DNA from: Streptomyces dysideae
GTDB lineage: Bacteria; Actinomycetota; Actinomycetes; Streptomycetales; Streptomycetaceae
Reading direction: 5' to 3'
NCBI RefSeq assembly: GCF_001514305.1
Contig: NZ_KQ949091.1
Coordinates: forward strand, 21,442 to 85,441
Length of the DNA stretch: 64,000 bases
The notes below the pieces were generated by a model. The model made no database searches and was not told the DNA's origin. It worked only from the letters and a program-made list of their open reading frames with translations. The position numbers and the translations under genes are program-made. This document shows positions 1-9,779 of the stretch, piece by piece. How positions within the stretch are numbered: position 1 is the first letter of the stretch; every line of letters begins with the position of its first letter.

Positions 1-1
1 T

Positions 2-211
2 GCTGAGGAGCGGGGGCTGGTGGTTCGGGTGGTGGACGCCGTCGGCGGGCGGGTGTCCGTCGGGCGGGTGCGGGGGCCGGAGACGTTCGGAGAGCTCGGT
101 GGGCGGCTGTCGGGGGAGGTCGTGCGGGTGGTGTCGTTGCCCGGGGCGCGGGGTGGGGTGCCGCCGGGGCGGCGTGTGTCGTGGCGGGACGGCGGGCGGG
201 TGCCCGGGTAG
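2..211 (+). CDS. C-terminal end of an upstream gene (partial), unknown function
   Basis: An open frame runs from the window edge to a TAG at 209-211, so this is probably the last 69 codons of a gene starting outside the window. The tail is Val/Gly/Arg-rich, with no motif I recognise. A GTG at position 20 could be read as a start, but no ribosome-binding site precedes it and the frame is open to the edge. The product cannot be named from this fragment. Confidence 0.5.
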   Translation, partial: AEERGLVVRVVDAVGGRVSVGRVRGPETFGELGGRLSGEVVRVVSLPGARGGVPPGRRVSWRDGGRVPG

Positions 212-573
212 TTCCGGCCTGCCCTGGTCATGACCTTGTTCATTGATGTCCCCGCTCCGTGGGCCCGAGTGATACCGGGCAGTAACTTGTGGTTGAGGAT
301 CTTGTACGGGGCGTGACGGGTGACGGCAAGCCGGCGGGACCCCGGAGCGGGGCAGCCGGAATGTTCACTTATCCGGGTGACGGAGGGGACCGGAAGCCAG
401 TGCCGACGGGGGCATGGCGGGTGACTTCCGGGGCTCGGTGCTGACGCCTCCGAGGGTGTGGGCGGGGACCCGAAAGGGGACGCCCGCACGTATCCTGAAG
501 GACCTCCGGGAGGCGCGGGAACGCCCTCCGCGGGGTCCTTTGCGGAGTCCCCCGAGTACGAAAGCGGTCAGCC
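212..573. other. Intergenic region, 362 bp
   Basis: No convincing gene is seen. A plus-strand open frame starting at 414 crosses the next gene out of frame and has Arg/Gly-rich shadow composition. The region presumably carries the promoter of the small conserved gene at 574. I see no strong hairpin or clear promoter hexamers. Confidence 0.4.
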
Positions 574-1089
574 ATGCGCGTCTACGTCCCCCTGACGCTC
601 CCCGGTCTCGCCGAGGCGTACAAGACGGGCGAGCTGGGGGCGGGGCCGCTCGTCGCCTACGCCGTCACGCCCGCGTTGCGCGAGTGGTACGTCTCCGACG
701 ACATCGAGGAGCTGGAGTACGCGGCGCTGAACCGGGCCGCGCTGGCCTCGCTGCGGCAGCTGGCGGCGGATCCGGCCGCGGCGCGGCGGCGCGTCGTGGT
801 CGCCGTCGACGTACCCGACAAGGCGGCGGCCGCCGATCCCGACCGGGGGCTCGACCCGGCGGCCCTGGGCGAGGTGCGGATCGCCGACGGTGTGGTGCTG
901 GCCGAGGCGGCGTCGGTGCATGTCGACGCCGGGGACGCGGAGGCGGACGTCGCCGCCGCGGCCGAGGCGTTGGCGGCGGCGGACGCCGGGGACGACGACG
1001 CGCAGTTCGTGGTGGACGGCGCCGAGGACCACGAGCTGCTCTGGTACGCGACCCAGGAGATCCCGAATCTGGTGGGGCTCGGGGGCTGA
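574..1089 (+). CDS. Small conserved actinobacterial protein (DUF6912-like)
   Basis: A 171-residue soluble protein starting MRVYVPLTLP, with a strong acidic bias. No signal peptide or membrane segment is visible. The opening MRVYVPLTLPGLAEA followed by an Ala/Glu/Asp-rich body resembles a family of uncharacterised actinobacterial proteins that I recall as DUF6912; the assignment is from memory. The C-terminus contains LLWYATQEIPNL. It lies 100 bp upstream of the HAD phosphatase on the same strand and may be co-transcribed with it. Biochemical function unknown. Confidence 0.8.
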   Translation: MRVYVPLTLPGLAEAYKTGELGAGPLVAYAVTPALREWYVSDDIEELEYAALNRAALASLRQLAADPAAARRRVVVAVDVPDKAAAADPDRGLDPAALGEVRIADGVVLAEAASVHVDAGDAEADVAAAAEALAAADAGDDDAQFVVDGAEDHELLWYATQEIPNLVGLGG

Positions 1090-1189
1090 GTGGAGCGCTC
1101 CTGGTGCGCCTGAGGTTGTCCCCGAGCGCCAGTATCGCCTCTGACCTGTGGTTCTCTTGATTGTCAGTGGGGGCGGGTAGGTTTTTGGC

Positions 1190-1858
1190 ATGGGGAAGCA
1201 GACAGGTGCGCACATTGTCTGGGACTGGAACGGCACGCTGTTCCACGACAATGACGCGATCATCGGGGCGACGAACGCGGCGTTCGCCGAGCTGGGGCTG
1301 GACCCGCTCACGATGGAGCAGTATCGGGCGCTGTACTGCGTGCCGGTGCCGAAGTTCTACGAGCGGTTGATGGGGCGGCTGCCGACCGAGGCCGAGTGGG
1401 AGGTCATGGACGAGACCTTCCACCGGTACTACGCCGAGCACCGGGTGCGGTGCGGGCTCACCGAGGGTGTCTCGGAGCTGCTCGTGGAGTGGCGGTCGGC
1501 AGGGCGCAGCCAGTCGCTCCTCAGCATGTACGTGCATGACGAACTGGTGCCGCTGGTGCGGGGGTTCGGGATCGAGGCGCACTTCATACGGGTCGACGGG
1601 CGGACCGGGCCGTCGGGCGGCAGCAAGGCCGAACACATGGTGCGGCACCTCGGGGCACTGGGCAGGGTGGACCCCGCTCGTACGGTGGTGATCGGGGACG
1701 CCGCCGACGACGCCGTGGCGGCGCGGCATGTGGGGGCGCGGGCGGTCCTGTACACCGGCGGTTCGCACAGCCGGGCCAGCCTCGAGGAGATAGGCGTGCC
1801 GGTGGTGGACACCTTGGGGGAGGCGGTCGCGGAGGCGGAGCGGCTCGCGGCGGCGTGA
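1190..1858 (+). CDS. HAD-superfamily hydrolase (phosphoglycolate-phosphatase-like)
   Basis: This 222-residue protein has the HAD architecture. Motif I is DWNGTL at residues 12-17, where D12 would be the phospho-acceptor and N14 replaces the usual second Asp, a known variation. A cap follows at about residues 20-90. Motif IV is VVIGDAADDAVAA near residues 163-175, binding Mg2+. It probably dephosphorylates a small metabolite in the cytoplasm; the substrate cannot be read from the sequence. The ATG was chosen because motif I follows directly, as usual in the family. Confidence 0.88.
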   Translation: MGKQTGAHIVWDWNGTLFHDNDAIIGATNAAFAELGLDPLTMEQYRALYCVPVPKFYERLMGRLPTEAEWEVMDETFHRYYAEHRVRCGLTEGVSELLVEWRSAGRSQSLLSMYVHDELVPLVRGFGIEAHFIRVDGRTGPSGGSKAEHMVRHLGALGRVDPARTVVIGDAADDAVAARHVGARAVLYTGGSHSRASLEEIGVPVVDTLGEAVAEAERLAAA

Positions 1859-1918
1859 CGGGGTGATCCCGTGACGGGGGCGCGGCGTCCGGTGCGCGCC
1901 GCGCCCTGGGGGACGAGG

Positions 1919-2485
1919 TCAGGTCACCGGTGCCTTCGCACGCAGGACCGTCAGGAACTCGCGCATCCAGCGGGAGTGGTCCGGCCAGGCGCGGGACGAG
2001 ACGAGGGTGCCGTCGACCACCGCCTCGGCGTCCTGGAAGGTGGCGCCGGCGGCCTGCATGTCCAGTTCGAGGGCGGGGTACGCCGTGACGCGGCGGCCGC
2101 GGAGACCGTCGATCGCCGCGGTGAGCAGGGGGCCGTGGCAGATCTGGGCGACCGGCTTGTCCGCGTCGAAGAACGACTTGAGGATCTTGCGGAGCTCGGG
2201 GTCGTTGCGGAGGTACTCGGGGGCCCGGCCGCCGGGGATGACGAGGGCGGCGTACTGACCGGGGTCGACCTCGGCGAAGGCGAGGTCGGCGGGCCAGGTG
2301 TAGCCGGGTTTCTCGGTGTAGGTGTCGAAGCCGGGTTCGAAGTCGTGGACGACGAACTGGAGCTTCTTGCGGGTGGGGGCCGCGATGTGGACGTCGTAGC
2401 CCTCCTCGCGGAGGCGCTGGTAGGGGTACAGGACCTCCAGTGACTCCGCAGCGTCTCCGGTGACGATCAGGATTTTCGCTGTCAT
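1919..2485 (-). CDS. DJ-1/PfpI-family glutamine-amidotransferase-like protein
   Basis: A 188-residue class I GATase-like protein beginning MTAKILIVTGDAAESLEV. The nucleophile elbow is AQICHGP, with Cys at residue 116, and LVIPGGRAPEYLR carries the other family signature. Members include stress-response chaperones, glyoxalases and peptidases; the activity here is open. The longer open frame extends 35 residues further upstream, but that extension is Gly/Arg-rich and non-homologous, so the start at 2485 is preferred. It points away from the glutamate dehydrogenase gene across a long shared intergenic region. Confidence 0.88.
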   Translation of the reverse strand: MTAKILIVTGDAAESLEVLYPYQRLREEGYDVHIAAPTRKKLQFVVHDFEPGFDTYTEKPGYTWPADLAFAEVDPGQYAALVIPGGRAPEYLRNDPELRKILKSFFDADKPVAQICHGPLLTAAIDGLRGRRVTAYPALELDMQAAGATFQDAEAVVDGTLVSSRAWPDHSRWMREFLTVLRAKAPVT

Positions 2486-3032
2486 GTCGGCAACGTGCCT
2501 CTTATGGGAGGACTTGCCAAGGGGCCCCGCGCCGAGGACACACCTTTGGCCGACTGTGCGGACTGTCCCACCCCCGCCCGTTACGCCCACCTCGCCCTCT
2601 TCGCCCCTGTGCAGAACGTCAAAGTTCCACCCCTGGTTTTGTACACATACGGCTCATGACGGGCACCCGCTGAGGAGCGATAGCCTTGTGGCGTGATCAG
2701 CGCGATAGCTCGCGGGGGCATCGGTGCCCCTGCTCCGCGTCCGGGGACCACGGAATACATCCGTGGCCGGGCGGCGGTCGCTGGTCTTCGCGGGCGGGAC
2801 GGGGCCGGATGGGCCCCGAGGATGCCGAGCGGCCCTCTGGCGTATGTGACGCAGAGAGCAGCGTCACACCCCCGGGGCGCCTCAAGATTGGCTCAGATAT
2901 CCCCGCTCATCTCACCTCCCGGCATAGCGTCGAAGCAGACCGGACACCCCGCGTCGCGGCGTTACGCCGGAGGGAAAGAGACCGTACTTCCTTCTACGTC
3001 ACGCAACGGCGCGCGACAGGAGCCAGAGGACA
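2486..3032. promoter_or_regulatory. 547-bp divergent leader with a dyad upstream of the glutamate dehydrogenase gene
   Basis: No real gene is apparent; open frames at 2686-3094 overlap the dehydrogenase start and look like shadows. A perfect dyad, TGTGACGC-N8-GCGTCACA, lies at 2845-2868, about 165 bp before the start codon and well placed for a transcription factor. AGGAG and AGAGGA stretches lie just before the ATG at 3033. The dyad does not match the standard CRP or Rex spacing. Confidence 0.4.
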
Positions 3033-6000
3033 ATGCAGACCAAGCTGGACGAAGCCAAGGCCGAGCTGCTCGAGAGGGCCGCCCGGGTAGCTGAGAACAG
3101 CCCGGTCGGGGGGAACCTACCGACTGGGACGACGGAACACGGCACCCCGGACCGGGACGCAGTGCTCTCGTTCCTCCAGCGCTACTACCTGCACACCGCC
3201 CCCGAGGACCTCAACGGCCGGGAACCGGACGACATCCTCGGAGCCGCCTTCTCGCACTACCGGTTGGCCGAAACCCGCCCCCAGGGCACTGCCAACGTCC
3301 GGGTCCACACGCCCACCGTGGAAGAGAACGGGTGGACCTGCAGCCACTCCGTCGTCGAAGTCGTCACCGACGACATGCCCTTCCTCGTCGACTCCGTGAC
3401 GAACGAGCTGACGCGGCAGGGGCGCGGCATTCACGTCGTCATCCACCCCCAGGTCGTCGTCCGGCGCGACGTCACCGGCAAGCTCATCGAGGTGCTCCCC
3501 GCGCCGCCCGCCGGTGAGCTGCCGCACGACACGCACATCGAGTCCTGGATCCACGTCGAGATCGACCGGGAGACCGACCGCTCCGACCTGAAGCAGATCA
3601 CCGGCGACCTGCTGCGCGTCCTGTCCGACGCCCGTGAGGCCGTCGAGGACTGGGAGAAGATGCGGGACGCGGCGCTGCGCATGGCCGACGAGCTGCCCAC
3701 CGAGCCGACCGCGTCCGACCTGCCCACCAACGAGATCGAAGAGGCCCGCGAACTGCTGCGCTGGCTGGCCGCCGATCACTTCACCTTCCTCGGCTACCGC
3801 GAGTACCAGCTGCGGGACGACGACTCGCTGGCCGCCGTTCCCGGCACCGGGCTCGGCATCCTGCGCTCCGATCCGCACCATGCCAGTGAGGACAGCCACC
3901 CCGTCAGCCCCTCCTTCGAGCGGCTGCCCGCCGACGCCCGTGCCAAGGCCCGCGAGCACAAGCTGCTCATCCTCACCAAGGCCAACAGCCGCGCGACCGT
4001 GCACCGGCCGTCATACCTCGACTACGTGGGCGTGAAGAAGTTCGACGAGAACGGCGAGGTCGTCGGCGAGCGCCGGTTCCTCGGGCTGTTCTCCTCCGCC
4101 GCCTACACCGAGTCCGTGCGCCGCGTGCCCGTCATCCGCCGCAAGGTCGACGAGGTGCTGAGCGGCGCCGGGTTCTCGCCCAACAGCCATGACGGGCGCG
4201 ACCTGCTGCAGATCCTCGAAACCTACCCGCGCGACGAGCTCTTCCAGACCCCCGTCGACGAGCTTCAGGCGATCGCCACGTCCGTCCTCTACCTGCAGGA
4301 ACGCCGCCGGCTGCGGCTGTACCTGCGCCAGGACGAGTACGGCCGCTACTACTCCGCACTCGTCTACCTCCCGCGCGACCGCTACACCACCGGCGTACGC
4401 CTGAGGATCATCGACATCCTGAAAGAGGAACTCGGCGGCACCAGCGTCGACTTCACCGCCTGGAACACCGAGTCGATCCTGTCCCGGCTGCACTTCGTCA
4501 TCCGGGTTCCGCAGGGCACCGAGCTGCCGCAGCTCAGCGACAGCGACAAGGAGCGCATCGAGGCGCGGCTCGTCGCGGCCGCGCGGTCCTGGGCCGACGG
4601 GTTCGCCGAGGCGATGAACGCCGAGCTCGGCGAGGAACGCGCCGCCGAGCTGCTGCGCCGCTATTCCAACGCCTTCCCTGAGGGCTACAAGGCCGACCAC
4701 ACCCCGCGCGCCGCGGTCGCCGACCTGGTGCATCTCGAACAGCTCACCGGAGAGAAGAACTTCGCGCTGAGCCTGTACGAACCGGTCGGCGCCGCACCCG
4801 AGGAGCGCCGGTTCAAGATCTACCGCACAGGCGCCGCCATCTCCCTCTCCGCCGTCCTGCCGGTCCTCAACCGGCTCGGTGTCGAGGTCGTCGACGAGCG
4901 GCCGTACGAACTGCGCTGCTCGGACCGGAGCGTCGCCTGGATCTACGACTTCGGCCTGCGCATGCCCCAGCCGAAGAGCGGCAGCGGCGACTACCACGGT
5001 GACGACGGCCGCGAGCGGTTCCAGGAGGCCTTCTCCGCCACCTGGACCGGCAAGGCGGAGAACGACGGCTTCAACGCCCTCGTGCTGAGCGCCGGTCTGG
5101 GTTGGCGGCAGGCGATGGTGCTGCGGGCGTACGCCAAGTACCTGCGCCAGGCCGGTTCCACCTTCAGCCAGGACTACATGGAGGACACCCTCCGCAACAA
5201 CGTGCACACCACCCGGCTGCTCGTCTCCCTGTTCGAGGCGCGGATGTCGCCGGACCGGCAGCGCGCCGGGCACGAGATCGTGGACGCGCTGCTGGAGGAG
5301 CTCGACGCGGCCCTCGACCAGGTGGCGTCCCTCGACGAGGACCGGATCCTGCGGTCCTTCCTGACCGTCATCAAGGCGACCCTCCGTACGAACTTCTTCC
5401 AGGAGGCGGGCGGCGGACAGTCGCACGACTACGTCTCCATGAAGTTCGACCCGCAGGCGATCCCGGATCTGCCGGCGCCGCGTCCGGCGTACGAGATCTG
5501 GGTGTACTCGCCGCGCGTCGAGGGCGTGCACCTCAGGTTCGGCAAGGTCGCGCGAGGCGGCCTGCGCTGGTCCGACCGCCGCGAGGACTTCCGTACGGAG
5601 ATCCTCGGCCTGGTCAAGGCGCAGATGGTGAAGAACACCGTCATCGTGCCGGTCGGCGCCAAGGGCGGCTTCGTCGCCAAGCAGCTGCCGGACCCGAGCG
5701 TGGACCGGGACGCGTGGCTGGCCGAGGGCATCGCCAGCTACAAGACGTTCATCTCGGCGCTGCTCGACATCACCGACAACATGGTGGCCGGCGAGGTCGT
5801 GCCGCCCGCGGACGTCGTCCGGCACGACGAGGACGACACGTACCTGGTCGTCGCGGCCGACAAGGGCACCGCGACCTTCTCCGACATCGCCAACGAGGTC
5901 GCGAACCAGTACAACTTCTGGCTCGGCGACGCCTTCGCGTCGGGCGGCTCCGCCGGTTACGACCACAAGGGCATGGGCATCACCGCCCGCGGCGCCTGGG

Positions 6001-7964
6001 AGTCCGTCAAGCGGCACTTCCGCGAGCTGGGCGTGGACACGCAGTCCGAGGACTTCACGGTCGTCGGCATCGGCGACATGTCCGGTGACGTGTTCGGCAA
6101 CGGCATGCTGCTCAGCGAGCACATCCGCCTGGTCGCCGCCTTCGACCACCGGCACATCTTCATCGACCCCCACCCGGACGCGGCCACCTCGTACGCCGAG
6201 CGCCGCCGTGTCTTCGAACTGCCCCGCTCCAGCTGGGCCGACTACAACACCGACCTGATCTCCTCCGGCGGCGGCGTGTTCCCGCGTACCGCCAAGGCGA
6301 TCCCGGTCAACGCGCACATCCGCGAGGCACTGGGCATCGAGGGCAAGGTCTCCAAGATCACCCCGGCCGAGCTGATGAAGGCCATCCTCAAGGCGCCGGT
6401 GGACCTGCTGTGGAACGGCGGCATCGGTACGTATGTGAAGGGCGCGGCCGAGTCGCACGGCGACGTCGGTGACAAGGCCAACGACGCCATCCGCGTCGAC
6501 GGCGCCGACCTGCGTGTCAAGGTCGTCGGCGAGGGCGGCAACCTGGGCCTGACCCAGCTGGGCCGGATCGAGTTCTCGCTGCACGGCGGCAAGATCAACA
6601 GCGACGCCATCGACAACAGCGCGGGCGTGGACACCTCCGACCACGAGGTGAACATCAAGATCCTGCTCAACGGCCTGGTCACGGACGGTGACATGACGGT
6701 CAAGCAGCGCAACAAGCTGCTCGCCGAGATGACCGACGAGGTCGGCCGACTCGTTCTGCGCAACAACTACGCGCAGAACACCGCGATCGCCAACGCCCTC
6801 TCCCAGTCCAAGGACATGCTCCACGCCCAGCAGCGCTTCATGAAGCACCTGGTGCGCGAGGGCCATCTGAACCGGGCCCTGGAGTTCCTGCCCACCGACC
6901 GTCAGATCCGCGAGCGGCTCGGCGCCGGGCAGGGCCTGACCGGTCCGGAGACGGCCGTCCTCCTGGCGTACACGAAGATCACGGTCGCCGAGGAGCTGCT
7001 GCACACCTCGCTGCCGGACGACCCCTACCTGCGTGGCCTGCTGCTCGCGTACTTCCCGACCGAGCTGCGCGAGCAGTTCCCCGAGCACATCGACAGCCAC
7101 CCGCTGCACCGCGAGATCGTGACGACCGTCCTGGTCAACGACACGGTCAACACGGGCGGTACGAGCTTCCTGCACCGCCTGCGCGAGGAGACCGGCGCCT
7201 CCCTGGAGGAGATCGTCCGCGCCCAGACCGCGGCCCGCGCGATCTTCCACTCCGCGGCCGTGTGGGACGGCGTCGAGGCGCTCGACAACCGGGTCGAGGC
7301 CGCCGTACAGACCCGGATCCGGCTGCACTCGCGACGCCTCGTCGAGCGCGGCACGCGCTGGCTGCTCAACAACCGGCCGCAGCCGCTGCAGCTCGCCGAC
7401 ACCGTCGCCTTCTTCGGCGAGCGGGTCGAACGGGTGTGGCAGCAGCTGCCGAAGCTGCTGCGCGGCGCGGACCTGGAGTGGTACCAGCAGATCTACGACG
7501 AACTGACCGGTGCCGGCGTCCCGGACGAGGTCGCCACCCGCGTGGCCGGGTTCTCGGCCGCCTTCCCGACGCTCGACATCGTCTCGGTGGCCGACCGTAT
7601 GGGCCGGGAGCCGCTGGACGTCGCCGAGGTCTACTACGACCTCGCCGACCGGCTGCGCATCACCCAGCTCATGGACCGCATTATCGAGCTGCCCCGCGCC
7701 GACCGCTGGCAGTCCATGGCCCGCGCCTCGATCCGCGAGGACCTCTACGCCGCCCACTCGGCGCTGACCGCGGACGTCCTGGCCGCCGGCAACGGCACCT
7801 CGACGCCCGAGCAGCGCTACAAGGCGTGGGAGGAGAAGAACGGGGCGATCCTGGGCAGGGCGCGGACGACGCTGGAGGAGATCCAGGGCTCGGAGACGTT
7901 CGACCTCGCGAACCTGTCGGTGGCCATGCGGACCATGCGGACGCTGCTGCGGACGCATTCGTAG
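3033..7964 (+). CDS. gdhB: NAD-specific glutamate dehydrogenase, large L_180-type
   Basis: 1643 residues, the usual size of the 180-kDa NAD-dependent glutamate dehydrogenases, which oxidatively deaminate glutamate to 2-oxoglutarate and ammonium. A long N-terminal regulatory region with ACT-like segments occupies about residues 1-700. The catalytic core follows, with RWSDRREDFRTE, VPVGAKGGFVAKQLP (catalytic lysine region near residue 874), VVGIGDMSGDVFGNGML and HRHIFIDPHPD. A helical C-terminal region completes it. It stands alone on the plus strand, with a purine-rich ribosome-binding site before the ATG and a strong terminator just after. The frame is intact over 4.9 kb, which matters when judging indels seen elsewhere in the window. 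Confidence 0.97.
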   Translation: MQTKLDEAKAELLERAARVAENSPVGGNLPTGTTEHGTPDRDAVLSFLQRYYLHTAPEDLNGREPDDILGAAFSHYRLAETRPQGTANVRVHTPTVEENGWTCSHSVVEVVTDDMPFLVDSVTNELTRQGRGIHVVIHPQVVVRRDVTGKLIEVLPAPPAGELPHDTHIESWIHVEIDRETDRSDLKQITGDLLRVLSDAREAVEDWEKMRDAALRMADELPTEPTASDLPTNEIEEARELLRWLAADHFTFLGYREYQLRDDDSLAAVPGTGLGILRSDPHHASEDSHPVSPSFERLPADARAKAREHKLLILTKANSRATVHRPSYLDYVGVKKFDENGEVVGERRFLGLFSSAAYTESVRRVPVIRRKVDEVLSGAGFSPNSHDGRDLLQILETYPRDELFQTPVDELQAIATSVLYLQERRRLRLYLRQDEYGRYYSALVYLPRDRYTTGVRLRIIDILKEELGGTSVDFTAWNTESILSRLHFVIRVPQGTELPQLSDSDKERIEARLVAAARSWADGFAEAMNAELGEERAAELLRRYSNAFPEGYKADHTPRAAVADLVHLEQLTGEKNFALSLYEPVGAAPEERRFKIYRTGAAISLSAVLPVLNRLGVEVVDERPYELRCSDRSVAWIYDFGLRMPQPKSGSGDYHGDDGRERFQEAFSATWTGKAENDGFNALVLSAGLGWRQAMVLRAYAKYLRQAGSTFSQDYMEDTLRNNVHTTRLLVSLFEARMSPDRQRAGHEIVDALLEELDAALDQVASLDEDRILRSFLTVIKATLRTNFFQEAGGGQSHDYVSMKFDPQAIPDLPAPRPAYEIWVYSPRVEGVHLRFGKVARGGLRWSDRREDFRTEILGLVKAQMVKNTVIVPVGAKGGFVAKQLPDPSVDRDAWLAEGIASYKTFISALLDITDNMVAGEVVPPADVVRHDEDDTYLVVAADKGTATFSDIANEVANQYNFWLGDAFASGGSAGYDHKGMGITARGAWESVKRHFRELGVDTQSEDFTVVGIGDMSGDVFGNGMLLSEHIRLVAAFDHRHIFIDPHPDAATSYAERRRVFELPRSSWADYNTDLISSGGGVFPRTAKAIPVNAHIREALGIEGKVSKITPAELMKAILKAPVDLLWNGGIGTYVKGAAESHGDVGDKANDAIRVDGADLRVKVVGEGGNLGLTQLGRIEFSLHGGKINSDAIDNSAGVDTSDHEVNIKILLNGLVTDGDMTVKQRNKLLAEMTDEVGRLVLRNNYAQNTAIANALSQSKDMLHAQQRFMKHLVREGHLNRALEFLPTDRQIRERLGAGQGLTGPETAVLLAYTKITVAEELLHTSLPDDPYLRGLLLAYFPTELREQFPEHIDSHPLHREIVTTVLVNDTVNTGGTSFLHRLREETGASLEEIVRAQTAARAIFHSAAVWDGVEALDNRVEAAVQTRIRLHSRRLVERGTRWLLNNRPQPLQLADTVAFFGERVERVWQQLPKLLRGADLEWYQQIYDELTGAGVPDEVATRVAGFSAAFPTLDIVSVADRMGREPLDVAEVYYDLADRLRITQLMDRIIELPRADRWQSMARASIREDLYAAHSALTADVLAAGNGTSTPEQRYKAWEEKNGAILGRARTTLEEIQGSETFDLANLSVAMRTMRTLLRTHS

Positions 7965-7982
7965 CGAACGTGCACTGAGATC

Positions 7983-8019
7983 AAGGGCGCCCCGGGCCGT
8001 TTCGGCCCGGGGCGCCCTT
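7983..8019 (+). terminator. Intrinsic terminator after gdhB
   Basis: A perfect 17-bp stem (7983-7999 pairing with 8003-8019) closes a TTT loop 18 bp after the gdhB stop codon. There is no long T run, as is common in Streptomyces. Confidence 0.85.
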
Positions 8020-8099
8020 GTCGTGCGTTAGAGGGAATCGAGTGGAGGGTTCACCGTCAGCGGCTAAGGCTTATGACGTGACTGTGAACCTCTTCCAGC

Positions 8100-9578
8100 G
8101 TGATGCGCGTCGCGCTTAGGGCCGCGCCGGGGGCGGCCGGTGCGCTGGTTGTCGTACTGCTGCTTCTCGTGATCGTCCGGCTCCCCTGGGCCGGTGACCT
8201 CGGCATGCACGCGGCGACGATCGAACGGCTGCGGCACAGCCTCACGAACCCCGGGAATCCGCTCGTCGACGCGGACACGCCGAGTCCGTACTACTCGCCG
8301 TGGATGCTGCTGCTCGGCTGCCTCGCCCGGGTGACGGGATCCTCGGTCTTCGTCGTGCTGCGGATCGGTGCGCTGGCCGGGCTGGGGGTGCTGGTGACGG
8401 GCGTGTGGCGGTACGTCCGGACGCTCAGCGGGCATCGGGCCGCGCCTGCGCTGGCGGTGTTGAGCCTGGTGCTCCTGTGGGGGACGGCGCAGTTCTCGTG
8501 GAGTGGCTTTCTCGGGCTCAACTCGCTCGCGTTGACGGTGTCGTATCCGAGCGTGTTCGCGCTCGGGCTGGCCTTTCACTTCTGGGCCTGGCTGGCGGGG
8601 GCGGTGCGTGGACGGGAGGCCGGGTGGGGGGTGTGGCTGGGGCTCGGGGCGCTGTGGGCGGTGATTCTGCTGTGTCACCAGTTCACGGGGGTTGTGGCCT
8701 CGTTGGGGGCGTTTGCGACGGTGGTGGCTCTGGCTCAGTGGCGGGCTGGGCGGGTGGTGTGGGTGCGGCTGGGGGGTGGGGTGGTGGTGGGGCTGGTGGT
8801 GTTGTGGGTGTGGCCGTACTACGACTTCTTCGCGCTGTTCGGGGCGGGGGCGGAGCTGGAGTCGGTGCACCGAGGGCTGTACCGGGATCTGGCGGCGCGG
8901 TACTGGCTGGTGCTGGTGGGGGTGGTTGCTCTGGTGTTGCGGTGGCGGTGGGATCGGCGGGATCCGCTGGTGATCCTGTTCCTGTTGGGGGTGGTGGTGT
9001 TCGCGGTGGGTGGGGTGAGCGGGCACTACTCGTGGGGGCGTGTGCTGCCTGCCGCGCTGATTCCGGCGCAGCTTGCTGCGGCGCTGGCGATGGTCGAGGT
9101 TCGGGGTTCGCGGGGTTCGCGGGTGGCGTGGGCGTGGGTGGTCGGCGGGGCGCTGGTCCTGGGGGCGTGGACGCAGGCCGGGACGCTGGGGTACGTCGTC
9201 GGGCGGGGTGTGTTGCCGGGGGTGGTCGCGGCGAAGTACCGGGCGCCCTGGGTGGGCTACCACTGGATCACGCCGTGGGTGCGGTATGGGGACGTGGTTA
9301 TGACGCGTACCTTGCCGGCGCGGCAGATTCCGGCGTACGGGGCGTACACGGTTGCGCCTGGGTATCCCGACTTCTTCCTGCCGGACGAGGGGCGGCGGGT
9401 GGCGGCGGTGCGGCGGTACTTCGCGGTGGGGACGGCGGGGAGTGTGCGGCGGGGGATTGTGCGGGCGTATGGGGTGCGGTGGGTGGTGGATCGAGGTGGG
9501 GGGCTGGTCGGTGGTGGGGGGTTGCGGGTGGTGGCTCGGGGGCCGGGTGGGCAGGTGCTGTACGCGGTGGTGCGGTAA
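8100..9578 (+). CDS. Polytopic GT-C-like membrane protein of the wall-polymer cluster (copy 1)
   Basis: 492 residues with about ten hydrophobic segments. An N-terminal helix (LVVVLLLLVIVRLPW) is followed by an extracytoplasmic DLGMHAATIERL/SPYYSP region, as in GT-C glycosyltransferases or wall-polymer membrane proteins. It is a clear paralogue of the product at 24038-25630: both share HAA-ERL, SPYYSP, LLWGT-WSG-LGL, WLxGHY-x-GR and a similar soluble C-terminal segment. Likely function is transfer of a lipid-linked sugar outside the membrane, but no acceptor is known. The start is GTG at 8100 or ATG at 8103; the frame is closed just upstream by a TGA. Long G/GT runs make its base composition differ from its neighbours. 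Confidence 0.8.
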   Translation: MMRVALRAAPGAAGALVVVLLLLVIVRLPWAGDLGMHAATIERLRHSLTNPGNPLVDADTPSPYYSPWMLLLGCLARVTGSSVFVVLRIGALAGLGVLVTGVWRYVRTLSGHRAAPALAVLSLVLLWGTAQFSWSGFLGLNSLALTVSYPSVFALGLAFHFWAWLAGAVRGREAGWGVWLGLGALWAVILLCHQFTGVVASLGAFATVVALAQWRAGRVVWVRLGGGVVVGLVVLWVWPYYDFFALFGAGAELESVHRGLYRDLAARYWLVLVGVVALVLRWRWDRRDPLVILFLLGVVVFAVGGVSGHYSWGRVLPAALIPAQLAAALAMVEVRGSRGSRVAWAWVVGGALVLGAWTQAGTLGYVVGRGVLPGVVAAKYRAPWVGYHWITPWVRYGDVVMTRTLPARQIPAYGAYTVAPGYPDFFLPDEGRRVAAVRRYFAVGTAGSVRRGIVRAYGVRWVVDRGGGLVGGGGLRVVARGPGGQVLYAVVR

Positions 9579-9640
9579 GGGGCCGTGGCGGAGCCGCTGA
9601 TGGATGGAGTCGCCCCCGCCGCCCCTACCCGTCCCATCAC

Positions 9641-9735
9641 CAGGGGCTCCGCCCCTGCACCCCGCTGGGGCTGCCCGCCCCAGACCCCGCTCCGGCCCTG
9701 AAAGTGCCTTGTCCTCAAACGCCGGACGGGCTGAA
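9641..9735. repeat. Dispersed Streptomyces intergenic repeat, copy A
   Basis: This 95-bp GC-rich element sits between two convergent genes. It begins with a short hairpin (AGGGGCTCCGCCCCT) and ends with the block TCAAACGCCGGACGGGCTGAA. The same block recurs at about 36587 and 44022. I recall such elements as common at gene ends in Streptomyces. Confidence 0.7.
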
Positions 9736-9779
9736 TGCTGCGCACCGGCGCTTGAGAGGTGCCGGGCGGGCTGGGAGAT

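Noticed and set aside
2686..3094. Small plus-strand frames upstream of gdhB
   Set aside because: They overlap the gdhB start and have no ribosome-binding site or plausible composition.
4011..7958. A 1315-codon minus-strand frame inside gdhB
   Set aside because: Shadow of the GC-rich sense gene; composition is low-complexity and it carries no motifs.
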